From Streptomyces geranii (lineage in GTDB: Bacteria > Actinomycetota > Actinomycetes > Streptomycetales > Streptomycetaceae): a stretch of DNA of 64,000 nucleotides. This document shows positions 16,084 through 24,494 of the stretch, in pieces. The stretch's first letter is position 1; each line of letters opens with the position of its first letter. The position numbers and the translations under genes were made by a program. Under the pieces are notes generated by a model, which saw only the letters and a program-made list of their open reading frames with translations, searched no databases and had not been told where the DNA came from. The stretch lies in contig NZ_PJME01000019.1 of the NCBI RefSeq assembly GCF_002954775.1, positions 97,710-161,709 of the forward strand, in the 5' to 3' direction.

Positions 16084-17079
16084 TCAGTCGACCGTGATCG
16101 AGTCCAGCTGCCCCCGCAGGTAGACGTGCGAGTCGAAGGGTTCGTAGGCGACCCGGCCCACCGGCGCGGGCACCGACTCGACGATCGTGCCCGGGGTGCA
16201 CTCGCCGAAGTAGACGAGCGACATCAGCTCCTCGGCGGGCGCGTCGGCCGGCGGCGGCAGCACCCGGTGCCGCCCTGACCGCCACCGGTCTCCGGTCCAA
16301 CGGGCCATCAGATCACCGATGTTGATGGTGAACGCCTCGGGGTCGAAGGGCGCGTCCTCCCAGCCGCCGTCGTCCGTGTAGACCTGCAGCCCGCCCTTCC
16401 CGGCCTGCCGGTCGAGGATGGTGACGGTCCCGAAGTCGGTGTGCGGCCCGATCCTGAACTGCCCCGGCTCAGGCTCCCCGACGACCTCGATACCCGGGTA
16501 CCAGTTGATGTTGAAGCCGTACGTCGGATGGTCCATGTGCCGGGAGAAGAAGTCGGGTTCGAGCCCGAGCGCGTCCCCGAGCAGGGTCAGCAGCTCCTTC
16601 TCCAGCTCGCCCATCCGGCCGAGGTACTCCTCGCACAGCGCCCGCAGTTCGGGTGCCTCGGCGGGCCAGACATTGGGCGCGTACCACTCGGCGTCGACGA
16701 CCGGATCGTCGAAGGGCTCGTCGGTGGCGAAGGACAGCGACTCCTTCAGATCCGGCGGAGTCTCGGTCCCCTCCGAGTACCCGTTGGCCTCGGCCCCGGG
16801 CCCGAGCCACCCCCGCCCGCCGACCTTCACCGCGTACCGCTCCTTGACCTCGGCGGGCAGCGCGAAGAAGGCACGGGCGGCCTCCCGCACCCCGGCCCGC
16901 AGCGCGGGATCGACGCCGTGCCCGGTGACCAGCAGGAAACCGGCGGTCTGGAGGGCCTCGTCGACGGTACGGGCGATGGCGGCGCGGGTGTCGGGGTCCC
17001 CGGAGAGCCAGGGCCGCAGGTCGATGGTCGGAATGCGCGGGGCGGCGGTGGGGGCCGCTGCCGACGTGGGGTCACTCAC
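16084..17079 (-). CDS. Isopenicillin-N-synthase-like 2OG-Fe(II) oxygenase
   Basis: 331-residue non-haem iron oxygenase of the IPNS/DIOX family: N-terminal DIOX_N domain (RIPTIDLRPW, FLLVTGHGVDP) and C-terminal double-stranded beta-helix. Iron ligands are His213 and Asp215 (GPHTDFGTVT) and His271 (SGRHRVL). The usual 2-oxoglutarate-anchoring R-x-S after the second His is replaced by LMS in ELMSLVYF, so the co-substrate contact may differ. The GTG at 17079 overlaps the end of the deaminase gene by eight bases, so the two form an operon. With a pyrimidine or purine deaminase as partner, a nucleobase-related hydroxylation is possible but unproven. Confidence 0.85.
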   Translation of the reverse strand: MSDPTSAAAPTAAPRIPTIDLRPWLSGDPDTRAAIARTVDEALQTAGFLLVTGHGVDPALRAGVREAARAFFALPAEVKERYAVKVGGRGWLGPGAEANGYSEGTETPPDLKESLSFATDEPFDDPVVDAEWYAPNVWPAEAPELRALCEEYLGRMGELEKELLTLLGDALGLEPDFFSRHMDHPTYGFNINWYPGIEVVGEPEPGQFRIGPHTDFGTVTILDRQAGKGGLQVYTDDGGWEDAPFDPEAFTINIGDLMARWTGDRWRSGRHRVLPPPADAPAEELMSLVYFGECTPGTIVESVPAPVGRVAYEPFDSHVYLRGQLDSITVD

Positions 17080-17548
17080 CGATGTCCTCGTTCCACAGTG
17101 CGGGATTGTTCTTGACGAAGTCGCGCATCAGGCCGACGCACTCGGGATCGTCGAGCAGCACGATCTCGACGCCGTGCTCGGCCAGCCAGTCATGGCCACC
17201 GTGAAAGGTCACGGCCTCGCCGACGACCACCCGGGAGATCCCGAACTGCCGGACCAGACCCGAGCAGTACCAGCAGGGCGAGAGCGTGGTGACCATGGTC
17301 GTCCCACGGTACGAACGCTGCCGTCCCGCGTTCCGGAACGCGGCCGTCTCCCCGTGCGTCGAGGGGTCGCCGTCCTGGACGCGCCGGTTGTGCCCGCGCC
17401 CGAGGAGCGCGCCGTCGGCCCCGTAGAGCGCGGCGCCGATCGGGATACCACCCTCGGCGAGCCCGGCACGGGCCTCGTCCAGGGCGACGGCGAGCCAGGA
17501 GCGGGCCTGGGCCGGATCCAGCGGAGCCATCGGATGCTGCTGATTCAT
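17072..17548 (-). CDS. FCY1-like cytosine deaminase
   Basis: 158-residue zinc deaminase. Zinc and catalytic residues are His65 and Glu67 (HGETAAF) and Cys92/Cys95 (SPCWYC). The whole C-terminal half follows the yeast cytosine deaminase pattern, including RVVVGEAVTF, the VLLDDPEC segment and the very C-terminal EDIGE that is the same in yeast FCY1 as I remember it. Conversion of cytosine (or a related pyrimidine) to uracil is therefore likely; guanine deaminase is less likely. Start ATG 17548 has a good AAGGAG. It is the first gene of a two-gene operon with the oxygenase and is divergent from a PucR regulator 100 bases away. Confidence 0.85.
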   Translation of the reverse strand: MNQQHPMAPLDPAQARSWLAVALDEARAGLAEGGIPIGAALYGADGALLGRGHNRRVQDGDPSTHGETAAFRNAGRQRSYRGTTMVTTLSPCWYCSGLVRQFGISRVVVGEAVTFHGGHDWLAEHGVEIVLLDDPECVGLMRDFVKNNPALWNEDIGE

Positions 17549-17648
17549 GGGTCCACTCTCCTTCGACGGAAACACCGGGGCAACGTGCGGAAAGTACTCT
17601 CCGGACATCCCCCAGCAGGACGAAGTGTCAGCGCCTTGGGAGGCACCC

Positions 17649-18887
17649 GTGCCCGCACTCACCCTCCGAGAAGTCCTGGCCCTCGACCCGGTCCGCGCGG
17701 CCGACCCCGAACTGCTCACCGGCCGCTCGGCACTGGACCGTCCGGTGCGCTGGGTGCACTCCAGTGAGGTGTACGAGGGCGCGAACTTCCTGGACGGCGG
17801 CGAACTGCTGCTGACCAACGGTTTCGGGCTCACCGACACGGCCGAGGAGGCCCGGCGCCGGTACGTCCGCGAGCTGACCGCCCGGGGCGCGGCGGCCCTG
17901 GCGGTGGAGATCGGCCGCTCGCTCCCGACGATGCCGCCCGAGGTGACGGACGAGGCCCACCGCCTCGGCCTGCCCCTCCTCGCCCTCCACCGGGTCGTCC
18001 CCTTCGTCCGCATCACGGAGGCCGCCAACCGGGCGATCGTCGCCCGCGGCCTGTCCGGCCGTACGCCGGTCCGCCCCTGGGGCGACGACCACACGGCCGC
18101 CCTGCTCGCCGACCTGGCCGACGGCCAGCCCCTGAACCAGCCCGAGGTCGAGGCGAGGGCCGCGCTGTCCGGCTTCCACCCGGGACCGGGGGCCCGCCTG
18201 ATCGGCGTATCGGTGCACGGCACCCGAGACGTCGGCACGATGGACCGGGCGGCACGCACGCTGGGCGGCTCGGTGCTGCGGGCGGCGTTCCCAGGGGACG
18301 TACTGGCCCTGATCGCGGTACTGGCGAGGGACCGGGACCCGGTACGGGCGGTGCAGGAGGCCTTCCGTACGACGACCGCCCCCGGCCTGACCGTCGCCGT
18401 GGGCCACGCGGTCGACGCCGGCGACGGCTGGCTGCGCTGGAGCGAGACGCTGCGCGCGGCCCGTACGACCCTGGAACTGGCCCTGACGGTGCCGCCCCCG
18501 GAGCCGCCCGCACCCCAGGGCCCCCTGGTGACGTCGTCCCGCGCCCTGGCCCTGGAACGCGAACTGACCCGAGGCGGCGTCGAGGCCAACCGCGACCGCC
18601 TGACCCGGCTGGTCCAACACACCCTCGCCCCGCTGCTGGCCTGGGAGGCGGCCCACCCCAGCGACCTGGTCCGCACCCTGGAGGTCCACCTCCGCAACGG
18701 CTGCTCCCCGACCCGCACGGCAACCCTCCTCCACATCGGCCGCCAGTCCCTGTACCAGCGCCTGGAACGCATCGAGTCGCTGCTCGGCCTGGAGATCGAC
18801 GACCCGGATCTGCTGGGGGAGCTGCTCACGGCGGCGTGCGCGTGGCGGGTGGTGCGGCCCAACTCGGCTGCCCTGATCGCCTGTTAG
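17649..18887 (+). CDS. PucR-family transcriptional regulator
   Basis: 412-residue regulator. The N-terminal PucR domain is LTLREVLALDPVRAADPELL with VHSSEVYEGANFLDGGELLL; a GGDEF-like middle region follows; and the C-terminal helix-turn-helix (PucR HTH_30 type) is LEVHLRNGCSPTRTATLLHI, then RQSLYQRLERIESLLGL. The GTG at 17649 is chosen for its GGGAGG site and because the family begins there. PucR proteins control purine, GABA or other nitrogen catabolism. Divergent orientation to the deaminase-oxygenase operon makes that operon its likely target. Confidence 0.9.
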   Translation: MPALTLREVLALDPVRAADPELLTGRSALDRPVRWVHSSEVYEGANFLDGGELLLTNGFGLTDTAEEARRRYVRELTARGAAALAVEIGRSLPTMPPEVTDEAHRLGLPLLALHRVVPFVRITEAANRAIVARGLSGRTPVRPWGDDHTAALLADLADGQPLNQPEVEARAALSGFHPGPGARLIGVSVHGTRDVGTMDRAARTLGGSVLRAAFPGDVLALIAVLARDRDPVRAVQEAFRTTTAPGLTVAVGHAVDAGDGWLRWSETLRAARTTLELALTVPPPEPPAPQGPLVTSSRALALERELTRGGVEANRDRLTRLVQHTLAPLLAWEAAHPSDLVRTLEVHLRNGCSPTRTATLLHIGRQSLYQRLERIESLLGLEIDDPDLLGELLTAACAWRVVRPNSAALIAC

Positions 18888-18896
18888 CGTGCGCGG

Positions 18897-19442
18897 ATGG
18901 AAGATCTTGGGCGCATTGCCTGGCCGCCGCCGGAGCCGATCAGGACCGAGAGACTGGTCCTGCGCGAGTCCGAGGCCCGCGACCGGCCGACGTTCATCGA
19001 ACTGCATGCCTCGCCAGAGGTGCACACCTACCTCGGCGGCCCCCGCCCGCGCGCCGAGCTTGAGCGCGAGATGCCCGGCACGCCAGGGCACCGGCCCGGC
19101 AGCTTCGTGGTCGAACTCGACGGCGAGATGATCGGCCAGCTCCTCCTCAGAAGGGCGACGACCCACAGCCGCCCGGCGGCCAAGGGCAAGCTGGACCTCG
19201 GCTACCTGTTCCTGCCGAGGTCATGGGGACACGGCTACGCGGCCGAGGCGTGCGAGGCGGCACTGGACTGGCTGACGACCGTGTTCCCCGACGAGCCGGT
19301 GATCCTCACGACCCAGACGGCCAACAAGTCGTCGATGCGGCTCGCGGAGAAGCTGGGCTTCACGGAGCTGGAGCGGTTCGAGGCGTGGGAGGCGGAGCAG
19401 TGGCTGGGCGAGCGGCTGCCGCAGGGGCGTAAAAGCAGATGA
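18897..19442 (+). CDS. GNAT N-acetyltransferase (RimJ/RimL type)
   Basis: 181-residue GNAT protein. ERLVLRESEARDRPTFIELH is the typical RimJ-like N terminus, LDLGYLFLPRSWGHGYAAEA holds the acetyl-CoA-binding motif A (Q/RxxGxG/A variant), and TANKSSMRLAEKLGFTELER is motif B with the N-(x)-S-LGF signature. Substrate unknown. It starts nine bases after the PucR stop and its last codons overlap the next gene (ATGA), so it may be in an operon with the LRV-repeat protein. Confidence 0.9.
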   Translation: MEDLGRIAWPPPEPIRTERLVLRESEARDRPTFIELHASPEVHTYLGGPRPRAELEREMPGTPGHRPGSFVVELDGEMIGQLLLRRATTHSRPAAKGKLDLGYLFLPRSWGHGYAAEACEAALDWLTTVFPDEPVILTTQTANKSSMRLAEKLGFTELERFEAWEAEQWLGERLPQGRKSR

Positions 19443-21004
19443 ACGCAGGGGCGGCACCCGGCCACAATGCCCCCGTGAACCCCGCCCCCGACCATGACTC
19501 CACTCCTGACTCCACCCCTGACCCCGCCCATGTCCACGCCGACGCCGCTGTCCTGAGCGGGCTCGCCGCCAACCCCGCGCTGCCGTCCGAGCTGGTCGAC
19601 CGGCTGATCGAGGTCGCCGTCGCGGACGTCGACTTCGTGGACGACCTCGCCGAGCGCGCGGACCTCAGCCGTGAGCAGGCGCTGGCGCTGTTCGCGCGGG
19701 TCCCGGACAGCGGTGTACGGCTGGCCGGTGCGGGTCGGCTGATCGCGGCCGACGTCGATCCCGTCGCCGAGCCGGACACCGCGCTCGCGCTGCTCGACGA
19801 GGGGCGCGGGCAGCCGGAGTGGGCCCGGGTGCTGGTGGCGGACCCGTGTTTCCTGCGCCGGGAACGGCTGGCCGCCTGCAAGGGGCTCCCGCTCGATGTG
19901 GCCGAGACGCTCGCCGCCGACCCGGATGTACGGGTCGTCGACGAACTCGCCCTGTGCACGACGTCCCCCGAGATCGCCGCGAGGCTCGCGGCGCATCCGC
20001 ACGCCCAGGTCCGCCGGGCACTGGCCTGGAACGAGGCGGTGCCGCCGGCCGTGCTGCTGGCTCTGCTTGCAGGTGAAGGGCACGACGACCCACCACCGGA
20101 CACGGACACCTCCGTCGACGACCCCTACGAGATCACCGTCCTCCACATACAGCACGCGGCCCTGCGGAACCCCTCGACCCCCACCGAAGCCGCGGTCGCC
20201 TTCGCGGACCACCCGTCGCCGATGCTCCGCCAGGCCCTCGCCCAACGCCCCGACCTCCCCCCGGAGTTGGGCCGACGCCTCGCCGCCGACCCCGTGCCGT
20301 GCGTCCGCGCCGACCTCGCCGAGAACCCGGCGACGACCGACGACGCCCTGATGCTTGTACTGGCCGAGGACGAGGACCCGGACGTACGACGCCACCTCGC
20401 GCACAACCCGAACGTGCCGCTCGACCTCCTCACCCGCCTGGTCGCCACCACGAAGATCGGCGCCGTCCTGCTCCCGCGGATCGCGACGGCGACCCCCGCC
20501 GAGTCGGAGGAGCTGGCCCGGTCGAGGGATTCGACCGTACGCATGCTCCTGGCCGTCCGCCGAGACCTGCCCGCCGGTATCCGCGACGCGCTCGCCACCG
20601 ACCCCGACGCGAAGGTCCTCAAGACCATCGCCCCGCACCCCGGCCTCTCCGAGGCGCGGTTGCGTGCCATGGTCGACCGGCACGGGGTCCGGGTCCTGGC
20701 CAAGGTGGCGAGCAACCCGGGTGCGTCCGGGGCCCTGTTGGAGGACCTGACCCGCCACCGGCCGCCTGTGCACAAGGCGTTCCGCGAGATCGCCCGACAT
20801 CCGCACGCGACCCCGCAGGCCCTGCTCGCCTGCCTGGCGGTCACCGACGGGAGATCCGCCGCAGCGGGACACCCCGCACTCCTGCCCGAGGCGGTCGTCG
20901 AGCTGCTCGCCGACGAGGACCACCAGGTGGCACGGGCGGCGGCGAGCAATCCGGCGCTGCCGCGTACGGTGATGCGGCAGCTGATACGGCGGCTGATGCC
21001 TTAG
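19439..21004 (+). CDS. Leucine-rich-repeat-variant (LRV)-like repeat protein
   Basis: 521-residue, almost entirely helical repeat protein. About twelve to sixteen degenerate 24-residue units carry the LRV pattern 'V/R..LA.NP..P..LL..LA.D', for example GLAANPALPSELVDRLI, HPSPMLRQALAQRPDLPPEL, DEDPDVRRHLAHNPNVPLDL and VLAKVASNPGASGALLEDL. Such solenoids bind proteins or nucleic acids; no catalytic motif or signal peptide is visible. The first ~35 residues are Pro/Asp/Thr-rich and an in-frame GTG at 19474 is an alternative start. It overlaps the GNAT gene by four bases. Function unknown. Confidence 0.75.
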   Translation: MNAGAAPGHNAPVNPAPDHDSTPDSTPDPAHVHADAAVLSGLAANPALPSELVDRLIEVAVADVDFVDDLAERADLSREQALALFARVPDSGVRLAGAGRLIAADVDPVAEPDTALALLDEGRGQPEWARVLVADPCFLRRERLAACKGLPLDVAETLAADPDVRVVDELALCTTSPEIAARLAAHPHAQVRRALAWNEAVPPAVLLALLAGEGHDDPPPDTDTSVDDPYEITVLHIQHAALRNPSTPTEAAVAFADHPSPMLRQALAQRPDLPPELGRRLAADPVPCVRADLAENPATTDDALMLVLAEDEDPDVRRHLAHNPNVPLDLLTRLVATTKIGAVLLPRIATATPAESEELARSRDSTVRMLLAVRRDLPAGIRDALATDPDAKVLKTIAPHPGLSEARLRAMVDRHGVRVLAKVASNPGASGALLEDLTRHRPPVHKAFREIARHPHATPQALLACLAVTDGRSAAAGHPALLPEAVVELLADEDHQVARAAASNPALPRTVMRQLIRRLMP

Positions 21005-21089
21005 GGAGGATGGTGCCCATGTGCGCGGAGCATGGGCTGGGGATGCATCCGCGGGCCTCGGAGGCAGGTCAACTGATGCCCCGTGCAAG

Positions 21090-21836
21090 TCAGTTGCTGT
21101 CGGCGGTGCCCTGCTCGACGTACTCGATGTACTCCGCCAACCGCCCCGCCCCCGTCAGCATCGCCCGCGTGCGCCCCGCCAAAGCCTCCCCACGGGTCGC
21201 GACCGCCGCCCGCAGGGCCTCCGTGCTGCCCTCGCGGCGGAGTTCGTCCAGTACCGGGCGGATCTGGTCGAGGAGGTAGTGGCTGCGGCGGAGGGTGTGG
21301 ATCAGCCGGGCGTCGCGGATGTCGTCGGGGCCGAACTGCCGGTAGCGGGTGCCTCGTTCGCGGGGCGGGGTGAGGAGTCCCGCCGACTCCCACACGCGTA
21401 GGGCGGACGTCCGTACGCCGAGCAGCGCGGCCACCTCGCCGATGCGCAGGTCGGCCGTACCGGGTGTCGGTGGTGTCGGTTGCGGCGGGGGCCTGCGGCC
21501 GGCCAGTGCCTCCAGGGCCTCGCGGGTCGCCCGCAGTGCCGTCCGCTGCTCGTGCATCCCGGCGTGCGCCTCGTCGACCAGCGCGAGGGCGCCCGGTACG
21601 TCGCCGCCGTGCACGGCGCGCATGACTGCGGTCGCCGCCAGTGGGCCGTAACCGGCCTGGAGTGCCCGGTACGTCAGCAGCGCGCGCCGGTGTGCGTCCC
21701 CGAAGACCCGGTATCCGGACTCCGTCCGCGCCGCCGGGGGCAGGACGCCCGCGTCCTCGTAGTTCCGGATCTGCTGCGTCGACAGTCCCGACAGCCGGGC
21801 CAGGTCGACGGGACGGAGTCGCGGTTCATGATTCAT
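21090..21836 (-). CDS. Double-MerR transcriptional regulator (TioE-like)
   Basis: 248-residue regulator with two MerR-type DNA-binding units. The first is RPVDLARLSGLSTQQIRNYE with AGVLPPAARTESGYRVF (residues about 6-45); the second is IGEVAALLGVRTSALRVWES with AGLLTPPRERGTRYRQF (about 130-170), followed by the usual helical RDARLIHTLRRSHYLLDQI. Having both in one chain recalls the regulator next to the UvrA-like gene in the thiocoraline cluster (TioE with TioU). It is divergent from a UvrA-like gene 91 bases away, so it probably controls that gene and itself. Confidence 0.85.
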   Translation of the reverse strand: MNHEPRLRPVDLARLSGLSTQQIRNYEDAGVLPPAARTESGYRVFGDAHRRALLTYRALQAGYGPLAATAVMRAVHGGDVPGALALVDEAHAGMHEQRTALRATREALEALAGRRPPPQPTPPTPGTADLRIGEVAALLGVRTSALRVWESAGLLTPPRERGTRYRQFGPDDIRDARLIHTLRRSHYLLDQIRPVLDELRREGSTEALRAAVATRGEALAGRTRAMLTGAGRLAEYIEYVEQGTADSN

Positions 21837-21876
21837 GGTTCATCACGGATTTGAAGCTTAGGGGCAGTAGAGCCCA

Positions 21877-21925
21877 GACTTTGCGCCCCAAAGTCCCAAC
21901 AGGAACTTCAATGAAAAACTTGAAG
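21877..21925. promoter_or_regulatory. Candidate operators between the MerR and uvrA-like genes
   Basis: A perfect inverted repeat GACTTTG (21877-21883) and CAAAGTC (21889-21895) is separated by five bases. A second, CTTCAA (21906-21911) and TTGAAG (21920-21925), ends just before the uvrA-like ATG at 21928. An extra TTGAAG lies at 21851-21856. Placement in the divergent promoter fits MerR control. Confidence 0.5.
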
Positions 21926-21927
21926 GT

Positions 21928-24459
21928 ATGGATGAAGCCTCAGCTGACCGCACCTCCGTCATGCACATCAAAGGCGCCCGTCTCCACAACCTGAAGAACG
22001 TCTCGCTCACGATCCCCAAGCGGAAACTGGTCGTCATGACCGGTCTCTCCGGTTCCGGCAAGTCCACGCTCGCCCTCGACACCCTGCACCGCGAGAGCCA
22101 CCGGCAGTACATGGAGGCGTGGGGTGTCGCGACCGCCGGGGTCAGTCGGCCCTCCGTCGACTCCATCACCGGGCTCTCGCCGTCCGTCAGCATCGATCAG
22201 CGGCCGGCGGGACGCGGCCCGCGTTCGACGGTCGGTACGGCGACCGAGGTCTTCACCTACCTGCGGCTGCTGTGGTCCCGCATCGGCGTACGCCCCTGCC
22301 CGGACTGCGGAGAGCCCGCCGCGCCCGCGAACTGCCCGCACTGCGCCGCCTCCGTGCCCGAACTCCCCATGGGCTCCTTCTCCTTCAACAAGCCCGCCGG
22401 TGCCTGCCCCTCCTGCACCGGCCTCGGCGAGGTGATCAGGGTGGACGTACGAACCCTGGTGGACGAGGAGTCGAGCGTCACCGCCGGGGCGGTACGCGGC
22501 TGGCCGCGCCAACTCGTCGAGCGGAACGTGCAGTTGCTGCGGGCAGCGGGCCTGCACTACGGCCTAGCCTTCGACGTCGACCTACCGGTGGCCGAACTGG
22601 CACCGGCCGCACGGGACTTGCTCCTGTACGGGGTCGAGTCGCCCGAGTTCACGCGCCACTTGCCCGCCGGTGGCATCGAACCCCCGGCCACCGTCTCCGC
22701 AGGCCGCTTCGAAGGTGTCGTCACCGCCTTCATGCGGCGCTACGCCGACCGTATCGACGACACCGACTACCGGCAGAAGGCCGAGCGTTCGATGGTCAAG
22801 GAGGTCTGCGGGGACTGCGCCGGGACCCGGCTGCGCAGCGAGAGCCGGGCCGTCACCGTGCACGGGCTCGGGATCACGGACGCGGCCCGCCTGCCGCTCG
22901 CCGAACTCGCCGACTGGGTAGGTGGGTTGGCGTCCCGTGCCACCGAGGGCGAGTGGCGGCTCGCCGAGCCCGTCGTGGCCGACCTGGCGGAGCGGGTACG
23001 GCGGCTCGTCGACACCGGGGTCGGCTATCTGACCCTCGACCAGTCGAGCGTCAGCCTCTCCGCCGGGGAGTCACAGCGGCTGCGCCTCGCCGCCCTGCTC
23101 GGCTCCGGCCTCACCGGCATGCTGTACGTCCTCGACGAGCCGACCATCGGACTGCACCCCGCCGACACCGCCCGCCTCGTCCACGTACTGCGCCGCCTGC
23201 GCGACCTCGGCAACACGGTCCTCGTCATCGAGCACGACCTGGACGTCCTGTGGGCCGCCGATCACGTCGTCGACATCGGTCCGGGCGCCGGGCGGGACGG
23301 CGGCCGGGTCGTCGCCTCGGGGACGCCGGAGGAGGTGGCGGCGACGGAGGGGTCGGTGACGGGGGCGTATCTGTCGGGGCGGCTGCGGCAGCCCGCACGG
23401 AAGGAACGGCCGGCGGCAGAAGGGGAATTGGTGATGCGCGGAGTTCGTGCGCACAACCTCCGGGACGTCACCGTGCGGATTCCGCTCGGGCGGCTGGTGA
23501 CGGTCACCGGGCCGTCCGGGTCGGGCAAGTCGACGCTGATACTGGACGTGTTGGGGCGGGTGGCGCGGCAACGCCTCGACCCGGCGCGGGCGTCGGCGGA
23601 GTCAGGTTCGGTGTCGGTTTCGGCGGGGGAGCACGACCGTATCGACGGGTGGGAGCACCTCGACAAAGTCGTCACCATCGACCAGGAACCCATCAGCCGT
23701 CTGCCGCGCTCGAACGCGGCGACGTACTCGGATGTGTTCACGCCGGTGCGCGAACTGTTCGCCGCGCAGGCGCAGGCGGGAGTGCGGGGGCTGACGCCGG
23801 CCTCCTTCTCCTTCAACGTGCCCGGCGGGCGCTGCGAGCGGTGCGAGGGGGCGGGCGTGCTCGCCGTGCACATGCACTTCCTGCCCGCCGTGGAGGTGCG
23901 GTGCCCGGACTGTCAGGGCCGTCGCTTCGGGAGCGAGGTCCTCGCGGTCCGCTACGAGGGTTACTCCATCGCCGAGGTGCTGGCCGCGACGGTCGACGAG
24001 GCGCTGACCGTCTTCCGGGGCGTACGGCAGGTCGCGGCCCGCCTCCAACGCCTCTCGGACGTGGGCCTCGGCTATCTCCCGCTGGGTCAGCCGGCCACCA
24101 CCCTCTCCGGCGGCGAGGCCCAACGCCTCAAGCTGGCCAAGGAGTTGGGGCGCCGAGCGACCGGCCGCACCCTGTACCTCCTCGACGAACCGACCACCGG
24201 CCTGCACGCCGCCGACACCGCCCGCCTGCTCGACGTACTCCAACGACTCGTCGACGCGGGGCACTCGGTCGTCACGATCGAGCACAACCTCGACGTCATG
24301 CGGGCCTCCGACTGGCTCGTCGACCTCGGCCCGGAGGGCGGCGCCGGGGGCGGGCTGGTGGTGGCGGAGGGGACGCCGGAGCAGGTGGCGGAGGTGGCCG
24401 GGTCCCGGACGGGGGCGTTCCTGCGCGGGGACGGTTTCCCGGGCGGCGCCGCCTGGTAG
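21928..24459 (+). CDS. UvrA-like ABC ATPase (DrrC-type)
   Basis: 843-residue tandem ABC ATPase of the UvrA superfamily, shorter than housekeeping UvrA (about 950-1000 residues). Both halves are intact: Walker A GLSGSGKSTLALDT and GPSGSGKSTLILDV; signature/Walker B LSAGESQRLRL ... VLDEPTIGLH and LSGGEAQRLKL ... LLDEPTTGLH. Zinc modules CPDCGEPAAPANCPHC and CERCEG/CPDCQG are present. Short UvrA homologues such as DrrC protect producers from DNA-binding drugs. The divergent double-MerR regulator supports an inducible self-protection role; a DNA-repair role is the alternative. The prcB paralogue follows 35 bases later. Confidence 0.9.
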   Translation: MDEASADRTSVMHIKGARLHNLKNVSLTIPKRKLVVMTGLSGSGKSTLALDTLHRESHRQYMEAWGVATAGVSRPSVDSITGLSPSVSIDQRPAGRGPRSTVGTATEVFTYLRLLWSRIGVRPCPDCGEPAAPANCPHCAASVPELPMGSFSFNKPAGACPSCTGLGEVIRVDVRTLVDEESSVTAGAVRGWPRQLVERNVQLLRAAGLHYGLAFDVDLPVAELAPAARDLLLYGVESPEFTRHLPAGGIEPPATVSAGRFEGVVTAFMRRYADRIDDTDYRQKAERSMVKEVCGDCAGTRLRSESRAVTVHGLGITDAARLPLAELADWVGGLASRATEGEWRLAEPVVADLAERVRRLVDTGVGYLTLDQSSVSLSAGESQRLRLAALLGSGLTGMLYVLDEPTIGLHPADTARLVHVLRRLRDLGNTVLVIEHDLDVLWAADHVVDIGPGAGRDGGRVVASGTPEEVAATEGSVTGAYLSGRLRQPARKERPAAEGELVMRGVRAHNLRDVTVRIPLGRLVTVTGPSGSGKSTLILDVLGRVARQRLDPARASAESGSVSVSAGEHDRIDGWEHLDKVVTIDQEPISRLPRSNAATYSDVFTPVRELFAAQAQAGVRGLTPASFSFNVPGGRCERCEGAGVLAVHMHFLPAVEVRCPDCQGRRFGSEVLAVRYEGYSIAEVLAATVDEALTVFRGVRQVAARLQRLSDVGLGYLPLGQPATTLSGGEAQRLKLAKELGRRATGRTLYLLDEPTTGLHAADTARLLDVLQRLVDAGHSVVTIEHNLDVMRASDWLVDLGPEGGAGGGLVVAEGTPEQVAEVAGSRTGAFLRGDGFPGGAAW

Positions 24460-24494
24460 GAGTCGTTCATCGGCGAGGGGGAGGCGGGGCGGAA

